In this document: in pieces, positions 8,109-16,613 of the stretch
How positions within the stretch are numbered: position 1 is the stretch's first letter
Layout: each line of letters begins with the position of its first letter
Assembly (NCBI GenBank): GCA_029098225.1
Contig: JAQXNX010000011.1
Location: forward strand, 124,001 to 188,000
Length of the DNA stretch: 64,000 nucleotides
Reading direction: 5' to 3'
DNA from: Spirochaetales bacterium
GTDB taxonomy: Bacteria; Spirochaetota; Spirochaetia; Treponematales; Treponemataceae
Translations under genes and position numbers: made by a program
Notes under the pieces: model-generated
What the model was told of the DNA's origin: nothing
The model's input: only the letters and a program-made list of their open reading frames with translations
Database searches by the model: none

Positions 8109-9059
8109 CTAAAACAAATCCAGCATAGAATCCAGATAGATTTCTTCCCGCACTTCCAGCTGATATTCTGGCTTTGTCATATAATAAAGAATAAACTCTA
8201 AAAGCATAGCCGAGCCCAGTCCACGGCCTTCAATCTTAAAGTTTGTAAAGCCCATGGGAAGGTAGGTTTGCCGGATGTCCTGGATGCTGATGAAGGTGGG
8301 ATTTTTCATAGCTTTGGAAAATTTGTAGCCGCCCTGGCCGTCTTTGCCGGTACATTGGTGGTCGGGGATTTCTTCGCCTGAAGTGGCCAGGTTTTTACGG
8401 CTTACGTTTTCGTAGCAGGCTTTGCGGGAGCGGCAATTGATGTCGCAGCATTCGTTGCAGAGGAATTCGACTTTGTCTTTTTCTTCTTGTGTGAGTGTAG
8501 CAAGTTTGTCGAAAGCTTTATTCAGACGGAAGTCCGGGACTACGTATTTGAAGTCCGGGCGGTCAAGTTCTGAACGTAGGTCTTCAAAATCTGTGAGGAC
8601 TTTTGTTGTTGAGGAAATCAGATACAGGTCTGGATATTTTTCTTTTAGATAATCTACTAATAAATCTGAATGCACAATTACGCCGGCGGGGATTTTTGCG
8701 CCTTCAAAAATACGGCATAGTTCATTGCATTGTTTATCTGAAAGATGTTCTTCCCGCAGTAAGGAATTACTGAAGGTCAGTCTGGCAGATATTCCATATT
8801 CATCCATCAGAGCAAGAACATCGCGGGCATCCGCATTCCCAAAACTTGTCCTTCCCCCACCCCAAAGAGAGCCTTCGGGGGCACCGTAAATCGAAGCAAT
8901 GTCGCACCAGTCATAAAACCAGTTGCGGTGATCGCGGTAAAGCGGCAGAAATAAACAATAAAAATCAAAGATTTCAAATAGACCTGGCAAATGATAACTT
9001 GCAGTTATTCTTAGCTGAGATTTATTATTGTTTTTGCAATGCAGCTTATTCATTTTCAT
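8109..9059 (-). CDS. U32-peptidase-like TIM-barrel protein, function unknown
   Basis: A 316-residue soluble protein. It has a cysteine cluster ECCDINCRSRKACY near residues 203-216. It also has a late FTNFKIEGRG strand, both reminiscent of U32 'peptidase' family proteins (UbiU/UbiV, RlhA), which hold Fe-S clusters and act in hydroxylation. It is shorter than true U32 enzymes, and I cannot name a reaction. A TATAAT-like box (9065-9070 on the opposite strand) ends only about 5 bases before the ATG, and no Shine-Dalgarno is visible, so a leaderless transcript or a slightly later start (ATG at 9053) is possible. Confidence 0.6.
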   Translation of the reverse strand: MKMNKLHCKNNNKSQLRITASYHLPGLFEIFDFYCLFLPLYRDHRNWFYDWCDIASIYGAPEGSLWGGGRTSFGNADARDVLALMDEYGISARLTFSNSLLREEHLSDKQCNELCRIFEGAKIPAGVIVHSDLLVDYLKEKYPDLYLISSTTKVLTDFEDLRSELDRPDFKYVVPDFRLNKAFDKLATLTQEEKDKVEFLCNECCDINCRSRKACYENVSRKNLATSGEEIPDHQCTGKDGQGGYKFSKAMKNPTFISIQDIRQTYLPMGFTNFKIEGRGLGSAMLLEFILYYMTKPEYQLEVREEIYLDSMLDLF

Positions 9060-9133
9060 TAAACATTATAACATAAATGAACAATTTGTTTTTTAGAACT
9101 CTTGAAAAAATATATAAAAAAAATACTATCTTT

Positions 9134-9178
9134 TTGAACAAATTAATGATATATTTAAAATAATGTATATATATACAT
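9134..9178 (+). promoter_or_regulatory. Candidate promoter and overlapping palindrome for the leuD-like gene
   Basis: TTGAAC (9134-9139) and TAAAAT (9156-9161) are spaced by 16 bases. They are immediately followed by a 16-bp perfect palindrome (ATGTATATATATACAT, 9163-9178) covering the expected start of transcription, a typical place for an operator. It lies about 60 bases upstream of the leuD-like start. Confidence 0.45.
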
Positions 9179-9237
9179 TTTATTACTGGCTGAAGGTCTT
9201 ATTTGGCTTATAGTCTTTAAAAAAAATGGAGATAAAA

Positions 9238-9738
9238 ATGAAGACATTTGGAGGATCTGTTCTCTTTTTGGATAGATCAGACATTAACACTGATGAAATT
9301 ATTTCTGCAAAATATCTTGCAGAATTACCAAAACAGGAACTTACTTCCCATCTTTTTGAAAATCTGAAAATTGATGGCTTTAATCCGGCTACAGATATTG
9401 CAGGTAAAAAAGTAATTATAACAAAAGAAAACTTTGGATGTGGTTCAGAAAGCGAACGTGCTCCATGGGCTCTCGAAGTAAACGGTATCAATACAGTAGT
9501 TGCTCCTACTTTTGCAAAAGCATTCCGCAAGGATATGTTTGCAAATAATCTTATGGCAATTGAAATTGATAGAAAATCACTTGCAGATATGTTCCGTACA
9601 TTTGCTGATAAAGATACAGAATGTAAAGTTGTTTTAAATGAAGACGGAACTGCTAAGGTAAAACTTATTGCAGGAAGCCTTTCTAAAAGCTATCAGTTTA
9701 ATGTAGATGATGCTGAAAAGGCATTGTTTGCAAAATAG
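9238..9738 (+). CDS. LeuD-like aconitase-family small subunit (orphan)
   Basis: A 166-residue swivel-domain protein of the 3-isopropylmalate dehydratase small-subunit family, which normally pairs with a Fe-S large subunit to isomerise or hydrate a dicarboxylate. The ATG at 9238 is chosen over 9226 because GGAGA precedes it at the proper spacing. The family signature appears as FGCGSESERAPWAL (about 66-79). In classical LeuD it reads FGCGSSREHAPWAL, so the substrate-binding Arg position is occupied by Ser and the His by Arg. No large subunit or other leucine gene is nearby. The gene has its own promoter and terminator, so its true substrate is uncertain. Confidence 0.82.
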   Translation: MKTFGGSVLFLDRSDINTDEIISAKYLAELPKQELTSHLFENLKIDGFNPATDIAGKKVIITKENFGCGSESERAPWALEVNGINTVVAPTFAKAFRKDMFANNLMAIEIDRKSLADMFRTFADKDTECKVVLNEDGTAKVKLIAGSLSKSYQFNVDDAEKALFAK

Positions 9739-9773
9739 TCAAATAAATAAAATATTAATTTAGTTTTATAATG

Positions 9774-9806
9774 AAAAAGGCTGCCCTATTGGACAGCCTT
9801 TTTTTA
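9774..9806. terminator. Bidirectional terminator between leuD-like gene and NCS2 permease
   Basis: The stem AAAAAGGCTG (9774-9783) / CAGCCTTTTT (9794-9803), extended inward by CC/GG, is followed by further T residues. It sits between convergent genes and can serve both. Confidence 0.88.
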
Positions 9807-9848
9807 TAATTGAGGGATTATTATAAAACCTCAAAACGAAGAATCAGC

Positions 9849-11276
9849 CTACATAGCAAGGAAGAACTTTACGAGGAAGATTGCTGAAAGAATGTATGTA
9901 AGAACAGATACTTCTTTTGCTTTTCCTGTAAAGAGCTTGATTACTGTAAATGTAATCAATGCAAGACCAATTCCATGTCCAATTGAACCAGAAACTGGCA
10001 TTGCAAGCAGCATGATGAATACTGGAGCTGTCTGTGTAATATCTTCAAAGTTGATATTCTTAAGACCGCTGAGCATCAAAATACCAACATAAATCAAAGC
10101 AGATGAAGTTGCAGCTGCTGGAATAATTGCAGCAATTGGTGCAATGAAAATACAAAGAAGGAAGATAATTCCTGTTGTAAGAGCTGTAAGACCTGTGCGT
10201 CCACCGGCTTCAACACCAGAAGCAGATTCAACGAATGTTGTTACAGTAGATGTACCTGTACAAGCACCGGCAACAGTACCAACAGCATCAGCAAGAAGAG
10301 CCTCTTTCATCTGTGGCATATTTCCATCTTTATCAAGCATATTAGCTTTTGCAGCAGTTCCAACAAGAGTTCCGATTGTATCGAACATATCGATGATACA
10401 GAATGTAATTACAAGAGTAATGATTGTGAACCAGCCAATCTGAAGAAGATTATTGAAACTGAACTTAAACAATGTGTTCTGAGCCATATCTTTGAAAGGT
10501 GGAATCCATGAAGCTGTTGAAAGTGAAGCAAATGGATTTGTGTGGAAGAAGATTGCCTGTCCGGCCCAGTAAATAATACTTGCACAAAGCATTCCGATAA
10601 TAACTGAACCTTTTACTTTTTTGTGAGCAAGAGCAATAATTACAAAAAGACCAATGAACATTGTAGCTACAGTAAGTACCATAGAACCATATCCGCTTCC
10701 CATTGTATCTTTAGCAAAGTTAGCTGTAAGAGATCCAAAGAAGTCTTTCATTACATAGAAAGGTCCGCCCTTTTCTGAATATATACCTGCATTTGAGCCA
10801 AGACCAATGTTCATAAGCATAAGACCGATTGCTGGTCCAATACCAAGTCTTACTCCAAGAGGAATAGCATTTACAATCTTGTCACGAATATTAAGAATTG
10901 AAAGAATTAAGAAAATAATACCTTCAATAAGGATGATACAAAGACCGGCCTGGAAAGACTCTGTGTATGAAAGACCAGTGATAGAAACAATCTGTGCAAT
11001 TACAAATGCAAAGAAGCTGTTCAAACCCATACCAGGTGCCATTGCAAACGGTTTATTTGCAACAAAAGCCATTACGAACATACCGATTGCAGAAGCAATA
11101 CAGGTTGCAAGGAAAATACCGTTCCAAAGGCCTGGTCCACCATTAGCTCCAAAACCTGTAAGAAGATTTGGATTTAAGGCAATGATGTAAGCCATTGTCA
11201 TAAAAGTTGTGAGTCCGGCAATTATTTCTGTTTTAACAGTTGTTCCGTTCTCCTTTAATTTAAATAACTTTTCCAT
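9849..11276 (-). CDS. NCS2-family purine (guanine/hypoxanthine) permease
   Basis: An inner-membrane nucleobase:cation symporter of the AzgA/PbuG branch. Its 475 residues have about 12-14 hydrophobic segments. The N-terminus KTEIIAGLTTFMTMAYII is diagnostic of this branch, as are MAPGMGLNSFFAF and the TSTVTTFVESASGVEAGGRT substrate-site segment. A perfect GGAGG precedes the start. The gene follows rnfB by only 30 bases in the same direction, so it may be the last gene of the rnf transcript. No purine riboswitch is visible upstream. Confidence 0.92.
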   Translation of the reverse strand: MEKLFKLKENGTTVKTEIIAGLTTFMTMAYIIALNPNLLTGFGANGGPGLWNGIFLATCIASAIGMFVMAFVANKPFAMAPGMGLNSFFAFVIAQIVSITGLSYTESFQAGLCIILIEGIIFLILSILNIRDKIVNAIPLGVRLGIGPAIGLMLMNIGLGSNAGIYSEKGGPFYVMKDFFGSLTANFAKDTMGSGYGSMVLTVATMFIGLFVIIALAHKKVKGSVIIGMLCASIIYWAGQAIFFHTNPFASLSTASWIPPFKDMAQNTLFKFSFNNLLQIGWFTIITLVITFCIIDMFDTIGTLVGTAAKANMLDKDGNMPQMKEALLADAVGTVAGACTGTSTVTTFVESASGVEAGGRTGLTALTTGIIFLLCIFIAPIAAIIPAAATSSALIYVGILMLSGLKNINFEDITQTAPVFIMLLAMPVSGSIGHGIGLALITFTVIKLFTGKAKEVSVLTYILSAIFLVKFFLAM

Positions 11277-11306
11277 AAAAACTTTTTCCTCCTTTTTTAT
11301 GGTAAT

Positions 11307-12104
11307 TTACAAAATAACAAGTACCTTATCGACACAGGCAGAAACGCAGGTACCGCATGATGTACATTTTGTATAGTCAATAACCGGAAGTCCGGATGTA
11401 CAGTCAATAGCCTGCTCAGGACATTTCTTAGCACACATGCCGCATTTAAAGCATCCATTTGTACAGTCTTTTCGAATTTGCGGTTTATTGTCGCTTTTAT
11501 TTGAACATAATGCGATTGCACCTTTTGTATCTGCATCAATAATTTTAAAAAGATGTTTAGGACAGGCTGAAGCACATTTTCCACAACCTACACATTTTGA
11601 TTTATTAATTCTTGGAAGTCCATTTTCTCCCATAGAAAGTGCACCAAACGGACATACTGCAACGCAGTCACCAAAGCCTATACAACCAAAGGCACATTTT
11701 TTTGTACCGTTCATTGTAAGCTGGGCAGCCTTACAGGTTTTCATTCCAATATATTCGGCCTTATCCTGAGCACATTCTTTTGTACCTGCACAGGCAAGAA
11801 AGGCAACCTTAGGCTTAACTTCTATTCCAGCCTGTCCAAGAATTGCTGCAACCTTTGAAGCACAGTCAGCACCACCGGCAACACAACCGTTTGAAGGAGC
11901 ATCACCTTTTACTACTGCGGCGGCAAAAGCATCACAACCGGCAAGCCCACAACCACCACAGTTTGCTCCACTCAAAGCATCCCGGACAAGCTGTACTTTT
12001 GGATCTGTATCAACATGGAAAATCTTTTTAAAAAGTCCAAGCAATATACCAAGAAGAATGGCAATGATTGCTGCAACTATGATTGTATAAATAATTGTAT
12101 TCAT
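11307..12104 (-). CDS. rnfB: Rnf complex subunit RnfB (Fe-S protein)
   Basis: The peripheral ferredoxin-oxidising subunit of the ion-translocating ferredoxin:NAD+ oxidoreductase. An N-terminal membrane anchor (about 3-25) is followed by the 4Fe-4S domain NCGGCGLAGCDAFA (C49, C52, C57). Several ferredoxin-type clusters follow, including CVGCGKCASACPK, CFKCGMCAKKCPE and CTSCGTCVSACVD. This is more than in the short enterobacterial RnfB and like the clostridial type. It has a GGAGG ribosome site. It lies 10 bases after rnfA and is the last rnf gene. Confidence 0.95.
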   Translation of the reverse strand: MNTIIYTIIVAAIIAILLGILLGLFKKIFHVDTDPKVQLVRDALSGANCGGCGLAGCDAFAAAVVKGDAPSNGCVAGGADCASKVAAILGQAGIEVKPKVAFLACAGTKECAQDKAEYIGMKTCKAAQLTMNGTKKCAFGCIGFGDCVAVCPFGALSMGENGLPRINKSKCVGCGKCASACPKHLFKIIDADTKGAIALCSNKSDNKPQIRKDCTNGCFKCGMCAKKCPEQAIDCTSGLPVIDYTKCTSCGTCVSACVDKVLVIL

Positions 12105-12114
12105 TCCATCCTCC

Positions 12115-12690
12115 CTACTTAATCAAGCCCTTAAAGCCTAAGAATGCCAGACTCAAAAGACTTGCGCATACATATAAAATTGGTGTACCTGCAAAAGCTT
12201 TTGGAATTTTTGCAGTCTTAAGACGACTTCGAACTCCACTCATAATTACCATAGAAATTAAAAAGCCCATTGCAGAACCAAATGCATAAACAAGGCTCTG
12301 AACATAGTTGTAGTTTTTACCAATGCAGTTGATTGTAATTCCAAGAACAGCACAGTTAGTTGTAATCAAGGCAAGGTAAACCCCCATTGCATTGTAAAGC
12401 CCCGGAGACATCTTTTTAAGGAAAAACTCTACAAGCTGAACTAAAGATGCAATTACAAGAATAAAGAAAAGAGTCTGTAAGAATTCGAGTCCAAGCGGAA
12501 CCATGACAAGCTTGTAAAGCGGCCATGTAACGGCAGTTGCAAGCATTATAACGAAGGTTGTAGCTAATCCCATTCCTGTTGCTTTTTCCGTATCATTTGT
12601 CATACCGATAAATGGACATATTGCCAGGTACTGAATAAATACAACATTATCTATGAGCGCAGATTTTATAAAAAGTTTGATTGTTTCCAT
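12115..12690 (-). CDS. rnfA: Rnf complex subunit RnfA
   Basis: An integral membrane subunit of 191 residues with six hydrophobic helices. Typical stretches are VVFIQYLAICPFIGMT and the central YLALITTNCAVLGI, whose Cys (with its RnfE counterpart) ligates the intramembrane iron centre in the Rnf/Nqr family. A clear AGGAG lies ahead of the ATG. It is separated from rnfE by a 97-base gap with three hairpins, the widest gap in the operon. Confidence 0.95.
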   Translation of the reverse strand: METIKLFIKSALIDNVVFIQYLAICPFIGMTNDTEKATGMGLATTFVIMLATAVTWPLYKLVMVPLGLEFLQTLFFILVIASLVQLVEFFLKKMSPGLYNAMGVYLALITTNCAVLGITINCIGKNYNYVQSLVYAFGSAMGFLISMVIMSGVRSRLKTAKIPKAFAGTPILYVCASLLSLAFLGFKGLIK

Positions 12691-12706
12691 TATTTACTCC
12701 TAAATA

Positions 12707-12789
12707 CGCCAGGATGGCGCAATAAGCAGTTTGAACACAAAGTGTGCAAACTGCAGATACAAAAATTGCATGGAGGCAATTTTTGTATC
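12707..12789 (-). ncRNA. Three stacked hairpins in the rnfE-rnfA gap
   Basis: Successive inverted repeats occupy almost the whole gap: CGCCA/TGGCG (12707-12719), CAGTTTG/CAAACTG with an inner CACA/TGTG (12727-12753), and a perfect 14-bp stem at 12756-12769 / 12776-12789 that overlaps the rnfE stop codon. There is no T-run after the last stem on the transcribed strand, so mRNA processing or stability control is more likely than termination. Confidence 0.7.
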
Positions 12790-13444
12790 ACACCTCCTGT
12801 TGCACTTTCTCCTTTAATGTTGTCTTATCTGTCTTATTTTTTTGATGCTGTTTCCATGCCTGAAGGCAGGCAGCTAAAACTCCGAATACAAGGAAGCCGC
12901 CTGGCGCACTGTTGAAGATTCCGATTCTGAAGGCTTCCGGAATAACATCAACTTTAAGTGCTGTTCCGGCAAAAAGAGTTCCGCCACCAAGAAGTTCTCG
13001 AATCAAGGAAATTGCTGCAAGAACTATTGTATAACCAATTCCCATTCCAAGACCGTCCAGAATAGAGTCACCAACTTTATTTTTTGAGGCAAAGGCTTCT
13101 ACACGGCCCATGATGATACAGTTTACAACAATCAGCGGAATAAAAACTCCAAGAGCGTTATAAAGGCTTTCAACATAGGCATTCAAAACAAGCTGAACGA
13201 TTGTTGTAAAAGCCGCAATAACTGTAATGAAAACCGGAAGACGAATTGCTGAAGGAATCAGCTTTCTAAAAATACTGATTACTATTTCGCTCATAACAAG
13301 AACGAAGGTCATACCAATTCCCATACCGATTCCGTTGAAAATACTTGTTGTTACACCAAGAGATGAACACAAACCGATATTCAAAACAAGAAGAGGATTT
13401 TCGCGCAGGAAACCGTTTATAAAAGTTTTCAATTTATTATTCAT
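12788..13444 (-). CDS. rnfE: Rnf complex subunit RnfE
   Basis: The membrane subunit paired with RnfA. Its 218 residues have about six helices, with the family stretches ENPLLVLNIGLCSSLGVTTS and PLIVVNCIIMGRVEAFAS. The first contains the conserved Cys of the intramembrane Fe-S centre, and the second is the RnfA-like half. The hydrophilic tail (about 205-218) is Lys/Gln-rich. Hairpins lie both before it (13455-13515) and after it (12707-12789), so its expression relative to the other subunits may be set at the RNA level. Confidence 0.95.
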   Translation of the reverse strand: MNNKLKTFINGFLRENPLLVLNIGLCSSLGVTTSIFNGIGMGIGMTFVLVMSEIVISIFRKLIPSAIRLPVFITVIAAFTTIVQLVLNAYVESLYNALGVFIPLIVVNCIIMGRVEAFASKNKVGDSILDGLGMGIGYTIVLAAISLIRELLGGGTLFAGTALKVDVIPEAFRIGIFNSAPGGFLVFGVLAACLQAWKQHQKNKTDKTTLKEKVQQEV

Positions 13445-13454
13445 TTTAACTCCT

Positions 13455-13515
13455 CGAGTTTTTTATGAAATAAAAAACTCGCAAATTAAGGGCAAAACTT
13501 GTTTTGACCTTAATT
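13455..13515 (-). ncRNA. Two hairpins in the rnfG-rnfE gap
   Basis: A 12-bp perfect stem (13455-13466 / 13470-13481, loop GAA) and an 8-bp stem AATTAAGG/CCTTAATT (13484-13491 / 13508-13515) with an inner CAAAA/TTTTG lie between rnfG and rnfE. The second overlaps the rnfG stop codon, mirroring the layout in the rnfE-rnfA gap. Confidence 0.65.
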
Positions 13516-14124
13516 AACCCCCTTCTTATCAAAGTATGCGAAAATATTTTTTGTTCCTTCATTGATTAAAGAAGAAACAGCAACGCTGGTAATAGTTGCT
13601 CCGGAAATTGCATCAAAATTTTCACCTGCTGTAAAACCGGATGCTGCATTCTTTCCTTCAAACTGACCATAGAATGTTTTGCCGTTTGGAAGCTTAAAGG
13701 TAGCATCATTAGCCTTAAGACCAAAGCCCGGTGAATCGGTGAGCTTAAGGAACTTTAATCCGGTTACAGTTCCATCAGTTTTCATACCAATAAGGATTGT
13801 TCCCTGATCATAAGTTGGACCAGTAACCTGAGCAGCTCCACCAATTATTTTATCACCGCGCTTTGCAACGTACATTTCATCAACAGTAATTGCACCAACA
13901 ACTGGAGGTGTAAAATCTTTTACAGTTTCAAAGGTTAGACCGCTTTCCGGGAAAAACTCCTGCATAGCTGCACTAACCTTTTTAGCCTGATTATCTGCAA
14001 TTTTTGGTGCTGTAAAATTATTTACTACAGCAAGCATGGCACAGGCAATTACTGCATAAGCACAAAGAACAAGGCCAAGCTTAAGCATGCTCCAGGCATT
14101 TTCTTTTTTAGCTGATTCTGCCAT
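13510..14124 (-). CDS. rnfG: Rnf complex subunit RnfG (covalent FMN carrier)
   Basis: The periplasm-facing flavoprotein subunit. It has one N-terminal membrane helix (about 15-36) and an FMN-binding domain. The flavinylation motif SGATITS (174-180) provides Thr179 for phosphoester-linked FMN, attached by ApbE; an apbE gene lies 3 kb away at 17302. The start overlaps the rnfD stop by one base (TAATG), and AAAGGAGG precedes it. Confidence 0.95.
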   Translation of the reverse strand: MAESAKKENAWSMLKLGLVLCAYAVIACAMLAVVNNFTAPKIADNQAKKVSAAMQEFFPESGLTFETVKDFTPPVVGAITVDEMYVAKRGDKIIGGAAQVTGPTYDQGTILIGMKTDGTVTGLKFLKLTDSPGFGLKANDATFKLPNGKTFYGQFEGKNAASGFTAGENFDAISGATITSVAVSSLINEGTKNIFAYFDKKGVN

Positions 14125-15110
14125 TACTTTGCCTCCTTTGCATCAGAGTCTGCATTTGCCGGCCTGCCGGCTTTTTTGCCATATCCGTATTTACGGGCTG
14201 TAAGATTATTAAGGAACGGAGCCACACTGTTCATTATCAAAATTGAGAACATAACACCTTCCGGATAACCGCCGAATTTTCGAATCAGGAATGTAATTAA
14301 ACCACAGCCAAAGCCGAAAACAAGACGACCCTTTTTTGTTATTGGAGCAGTAGCATAATCCGTTACCATAAAGGTTGCTCCAAACAAAAGACCTCCGGTC
14401 ATTAGCGACATGGCAACATTTTCTCCAGCAATCAGTGAACATACAGCAACAGTTCCAACCATTGCCAGAGGAGCACGCCAGTCTATGATTCTTGCAAGAG
14501 CCAGGAATGCAAAAGATATTAAAATCAATAAGGTTGAAGTTTCACCGATACAACCGGCTCTGTTACCAATAAAATACTGCCAGAGTGTTCCATCTTCTAT
14601 TACAAAAGTTCCCGCTTTAATTGCAGATAATGTTGTTGCAGAAGAAACTGCATCTACTGCGCTCAATGTTTTTGGAGCAAGCCAGCTTGCCCCCATTGCT
14701 GCCGGAAAGCTTAAGAACATAAAGGCTCGGCCGGTTAAAGCCGGATTAAATACGTTAGAACCGATTCCACCGAACAATCCTTTTGCAACTATCATTGCAA
14801 CAGCAGCACCAACTGCAAAAATCCAGACAGGAGCAGTTGGTGGACAAACAAGAGCCATCATAACGCCGGTTACACATGCAGAAAGATTAGAAATGACAAT
14901 TTTCTGCTTAGCTATTTTTTGAAAGATAAATTCAAATAAAACGCAGGAAGCAACCGAAACAAGAATGCGAATCAAGGCTGCCAGACCGAATAATACAATA
15001 CCCATAATGACTTCAGGCAAGAGTGCAAAAAGGACTGTTCCCATAATCATTTGAGTTGAACATTTTAAATTAAAATGAGGGCTTGAAGAAACGCAGATTT
15101 TTTTGTTCAT
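14124..15110 (-). CDS. rnfD: Rnf complex subunit RnfD (membrane FMN protein)
   Basis: A membrane subunit of 328 residues with around nine helices, homologous to NqrB. The probable flavinylation segment is VSSATTLSA near residue 180, corresponding to the S/T-G-A-T site of the family. A GTG at 15113 is one codon longer, but the ATG at 15110 has GAGG in the right place and overlaps the rnfC stop by one base, so it is chosen. A charged tail (GKKAGRPANADSDAKEAK) ends the protein. Confidence 0.94.
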   Translation of the reverse strand: MNKKICVSSSPHFNLKCSTQMIMGTVLFALLPEVIMGIVLFGLAALIRILVSVASCVLFEFIFQKIAKQKIVISNLSACVTGVMMALVCPPTAPVWIFAVGAAVAMIVAKGLFGGIGSNVFNPALTGRAFMFLSFPAAMGASWLAPKTLSAVDAVSSATTLSAIKAGTFVIEDGTLWQYFIGNRAGCIGETSTLLILISFAFLALARIIDWRAPLAMVGTVAVCSLIAGENVAMSLMTGGLLFGATFMVTDYATAPITKKGRLVFGFGCGLITFLIRKFGGYPEGVMFSILIMNSVAPFLNNLTARKYGYGKKAGRPANADSDAKEAK

Positions 15111-16525
15111 CACTTGCCTCCTTGACCTGCTGCTTTTTCAGCAGCTACTTTAGCCGCAGCCTTAGCCTTTTCTTCTGCCATCTTCTGGCGGACAAGACCT
15201 TTACCAAGGCGTATTCGCTGAATAAGATTAACCTTTGCAGGACAAACAAATGCACAGCAGCCGCATTCAATACAATCCATAAGACCAAAGCTCTTTGCTT
15301 TTTCAAGATTTCCTGCTTTCAGTTCACGGACAATTAAAGCCGGACTTAAACGCATAGCGCACTTTGCAACGCAGCTTCCACAGGAAATACACTGACTTTC
15401 TTCTTCAAGAAAGGTTTCTTTTTCTGTAAGAAAGGTAATGCCACTGGTACCTTTTGCAACAGGAAAATCTGCACAAGCCATAGCGAAGCCCATCATAGGA
15501 CCTCCGGAAATTATTTTTACCGGCTGACCGGCATCATCAGTTTTCAAAGTGAAAATGTCCGGCATAAGATCGCTGATAATAGTTCCAACAGGTACTCTAA
15601 CATTTACAGGTTTTTCTACAGCTCCGCCGCTTATTGTCAATGAACGTTCAATCAAAGGAAGTCCAAGCCTGAAGGCATCACTTATAGCGCAGACTGTTCC
15701 AACGTTAGAAATGACACAGCCCGCATCTGCCGGAAGCTTTGCACTTGGAATCTCACGACCTGTTGCAGCAGATACAATAAATTTTTCTGCACCCTGCGGA
15801 TATTTTGTTTTTACAAGACAAACAGACATTTTATCGCTATAACCAGCTTCAATTATTTCTTTTTCCAAAGCCGGAAGAATATATTTTTTATTATCTTCCA
15901 GAACGATTATACCTTTTGCTTTACCGGTTCCGTTTTTGCCGCCATTTATAATATGAAGTACAACTGCAAGACCATCAATTACCTTTGCAGTCTGCTCGAC
16001 CATTGTACGTTCATCGCAGGTAAGGTAAGGTTCACATTCTGCAGCATTTACTAAAACAAAATCAATTATTTTATCAGCCGGCGGATTAAGCTTTACATGA
16101 GCAGGAAAAGAAGCACCACCCATACCAACAATTCCGGCTTCTTTAATTCTTGCCAGAGCCTCTTCTTTTGTGCATTCAAATGGATTTAGCACAGGAAGTA
16201 ATGTTTCGCGGCCTGCATCATCGGCTTCAATAATAATACATGGAGCCATAGAGTTTCCGGTAACAAGACAATTCTGTATTTTCTTAACTTTTCCAGAAAC
16301 GGAAGAATGAACAGGACAGTTCATAAAGCCTTCGCCATCAGCAATAATCTGTCCTTTAGAAACCTCATCTCCTACAGCAACTAAAGGCTGATTCGGAGCA
16401 CCTCCCATTGTAACCGGGATAGTTACAGTTTTGGATGAAGGGAACGCAGGAGTAATCGGACACTGATTACTCAGTTCCTTATACTCTTTTGGATGAATTC
16501 CACCCTTAAATGTTTTAATTTTCAT
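15110..16525 (-). CDS. rnfC: Rnf complex subunit RnfC (NADH-side Fe-S flavoprotein)
   Basis: The peripheral subunit with the non-covalent FMN and NAD(H) site. The N-terminal part is GGIHPKEYK; the NADH/FMN region contains GMGGASFPAHVK (about 134-145). Two 4Fe-4S motifs near the C-terminus are CISCGSCVAKCAM and CIECGCCAFVCPA. The Ala/Lys-rich tail (about 445-471) is a flexible extension. It is the first gene of rnfCDGEAB, and AAGGG precedes the ATG. A candidate promoter is at 16558-16587. Confidence 0.95.
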   Translation of the reverse strand: MKIKTFKGGIHPKEYKELSNQCPITPAFPSSKTVTIPVTMGGAPNQPLVAVGDEVSKGQIIADGEGFMNCPVHSSVSGKVKKIQNCLVTGNSMAPCIIIEADDAGRETLLPVLNPFECTKEEALARIKEAGIVGMGGASFPAHVKLNPPADKIIDFVLVNAAECEPYLTCDERTMVEQTAKVIDGLAVVLHIINGGKNGTGKAKGIIVLEDNKKYILPALEKEIIEAGYSDKMSVCLVKTKYPQGAEKFIVSAATGREIPSAKLPADAGCVISNVGTVCAISDAFRLGLPLIERSLTISGGAVEKPVNVRVPVGTIISDLMPDIFTLKTDDAGQPVKIISGGPMMGFAMACADFPVAKGTSGITFLTEKETFLEEESQCISCGSCVAKCAMRLSPALIVRELKAGNLEKAKSFGLMDCIECGCCAFVCPAKVNLIQRIRLGKGLVRQKMAEEKAKAAAKVAAEKAAGQGGK

Positions 16526-16557
16526 TTTTTGCCCTTAATAAAAAAATTACAAATTTT

Positions 16558-16587
16558 ATTATACTCAATAAATCCGAAATTTGCGAA
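16558..16587 (-). promoter_or_regulatory. Candidate promoter for rnfCDGEAB
   Basis: A perfect TATAAT on the minus strand (16558-16563) lies 33 bases upstream of the rnfC ATG. An 18-base spacer leads to a poor -35 (TTCGCA, 16582-16587). The weak -35 suggests activator dependence or a different -35 placement. Confidence 0.4.
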
Positions 16588-16613
16588 TTTTTTCTTATTC
16601 ATTTATATATAAT

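Noticed and set aside
10790..11190. Plus-strand open frames within the NCS2 permease gene
   Set aside because: They are the complement of hydrophobic codons; the permease on the minus strand has full family conservation.
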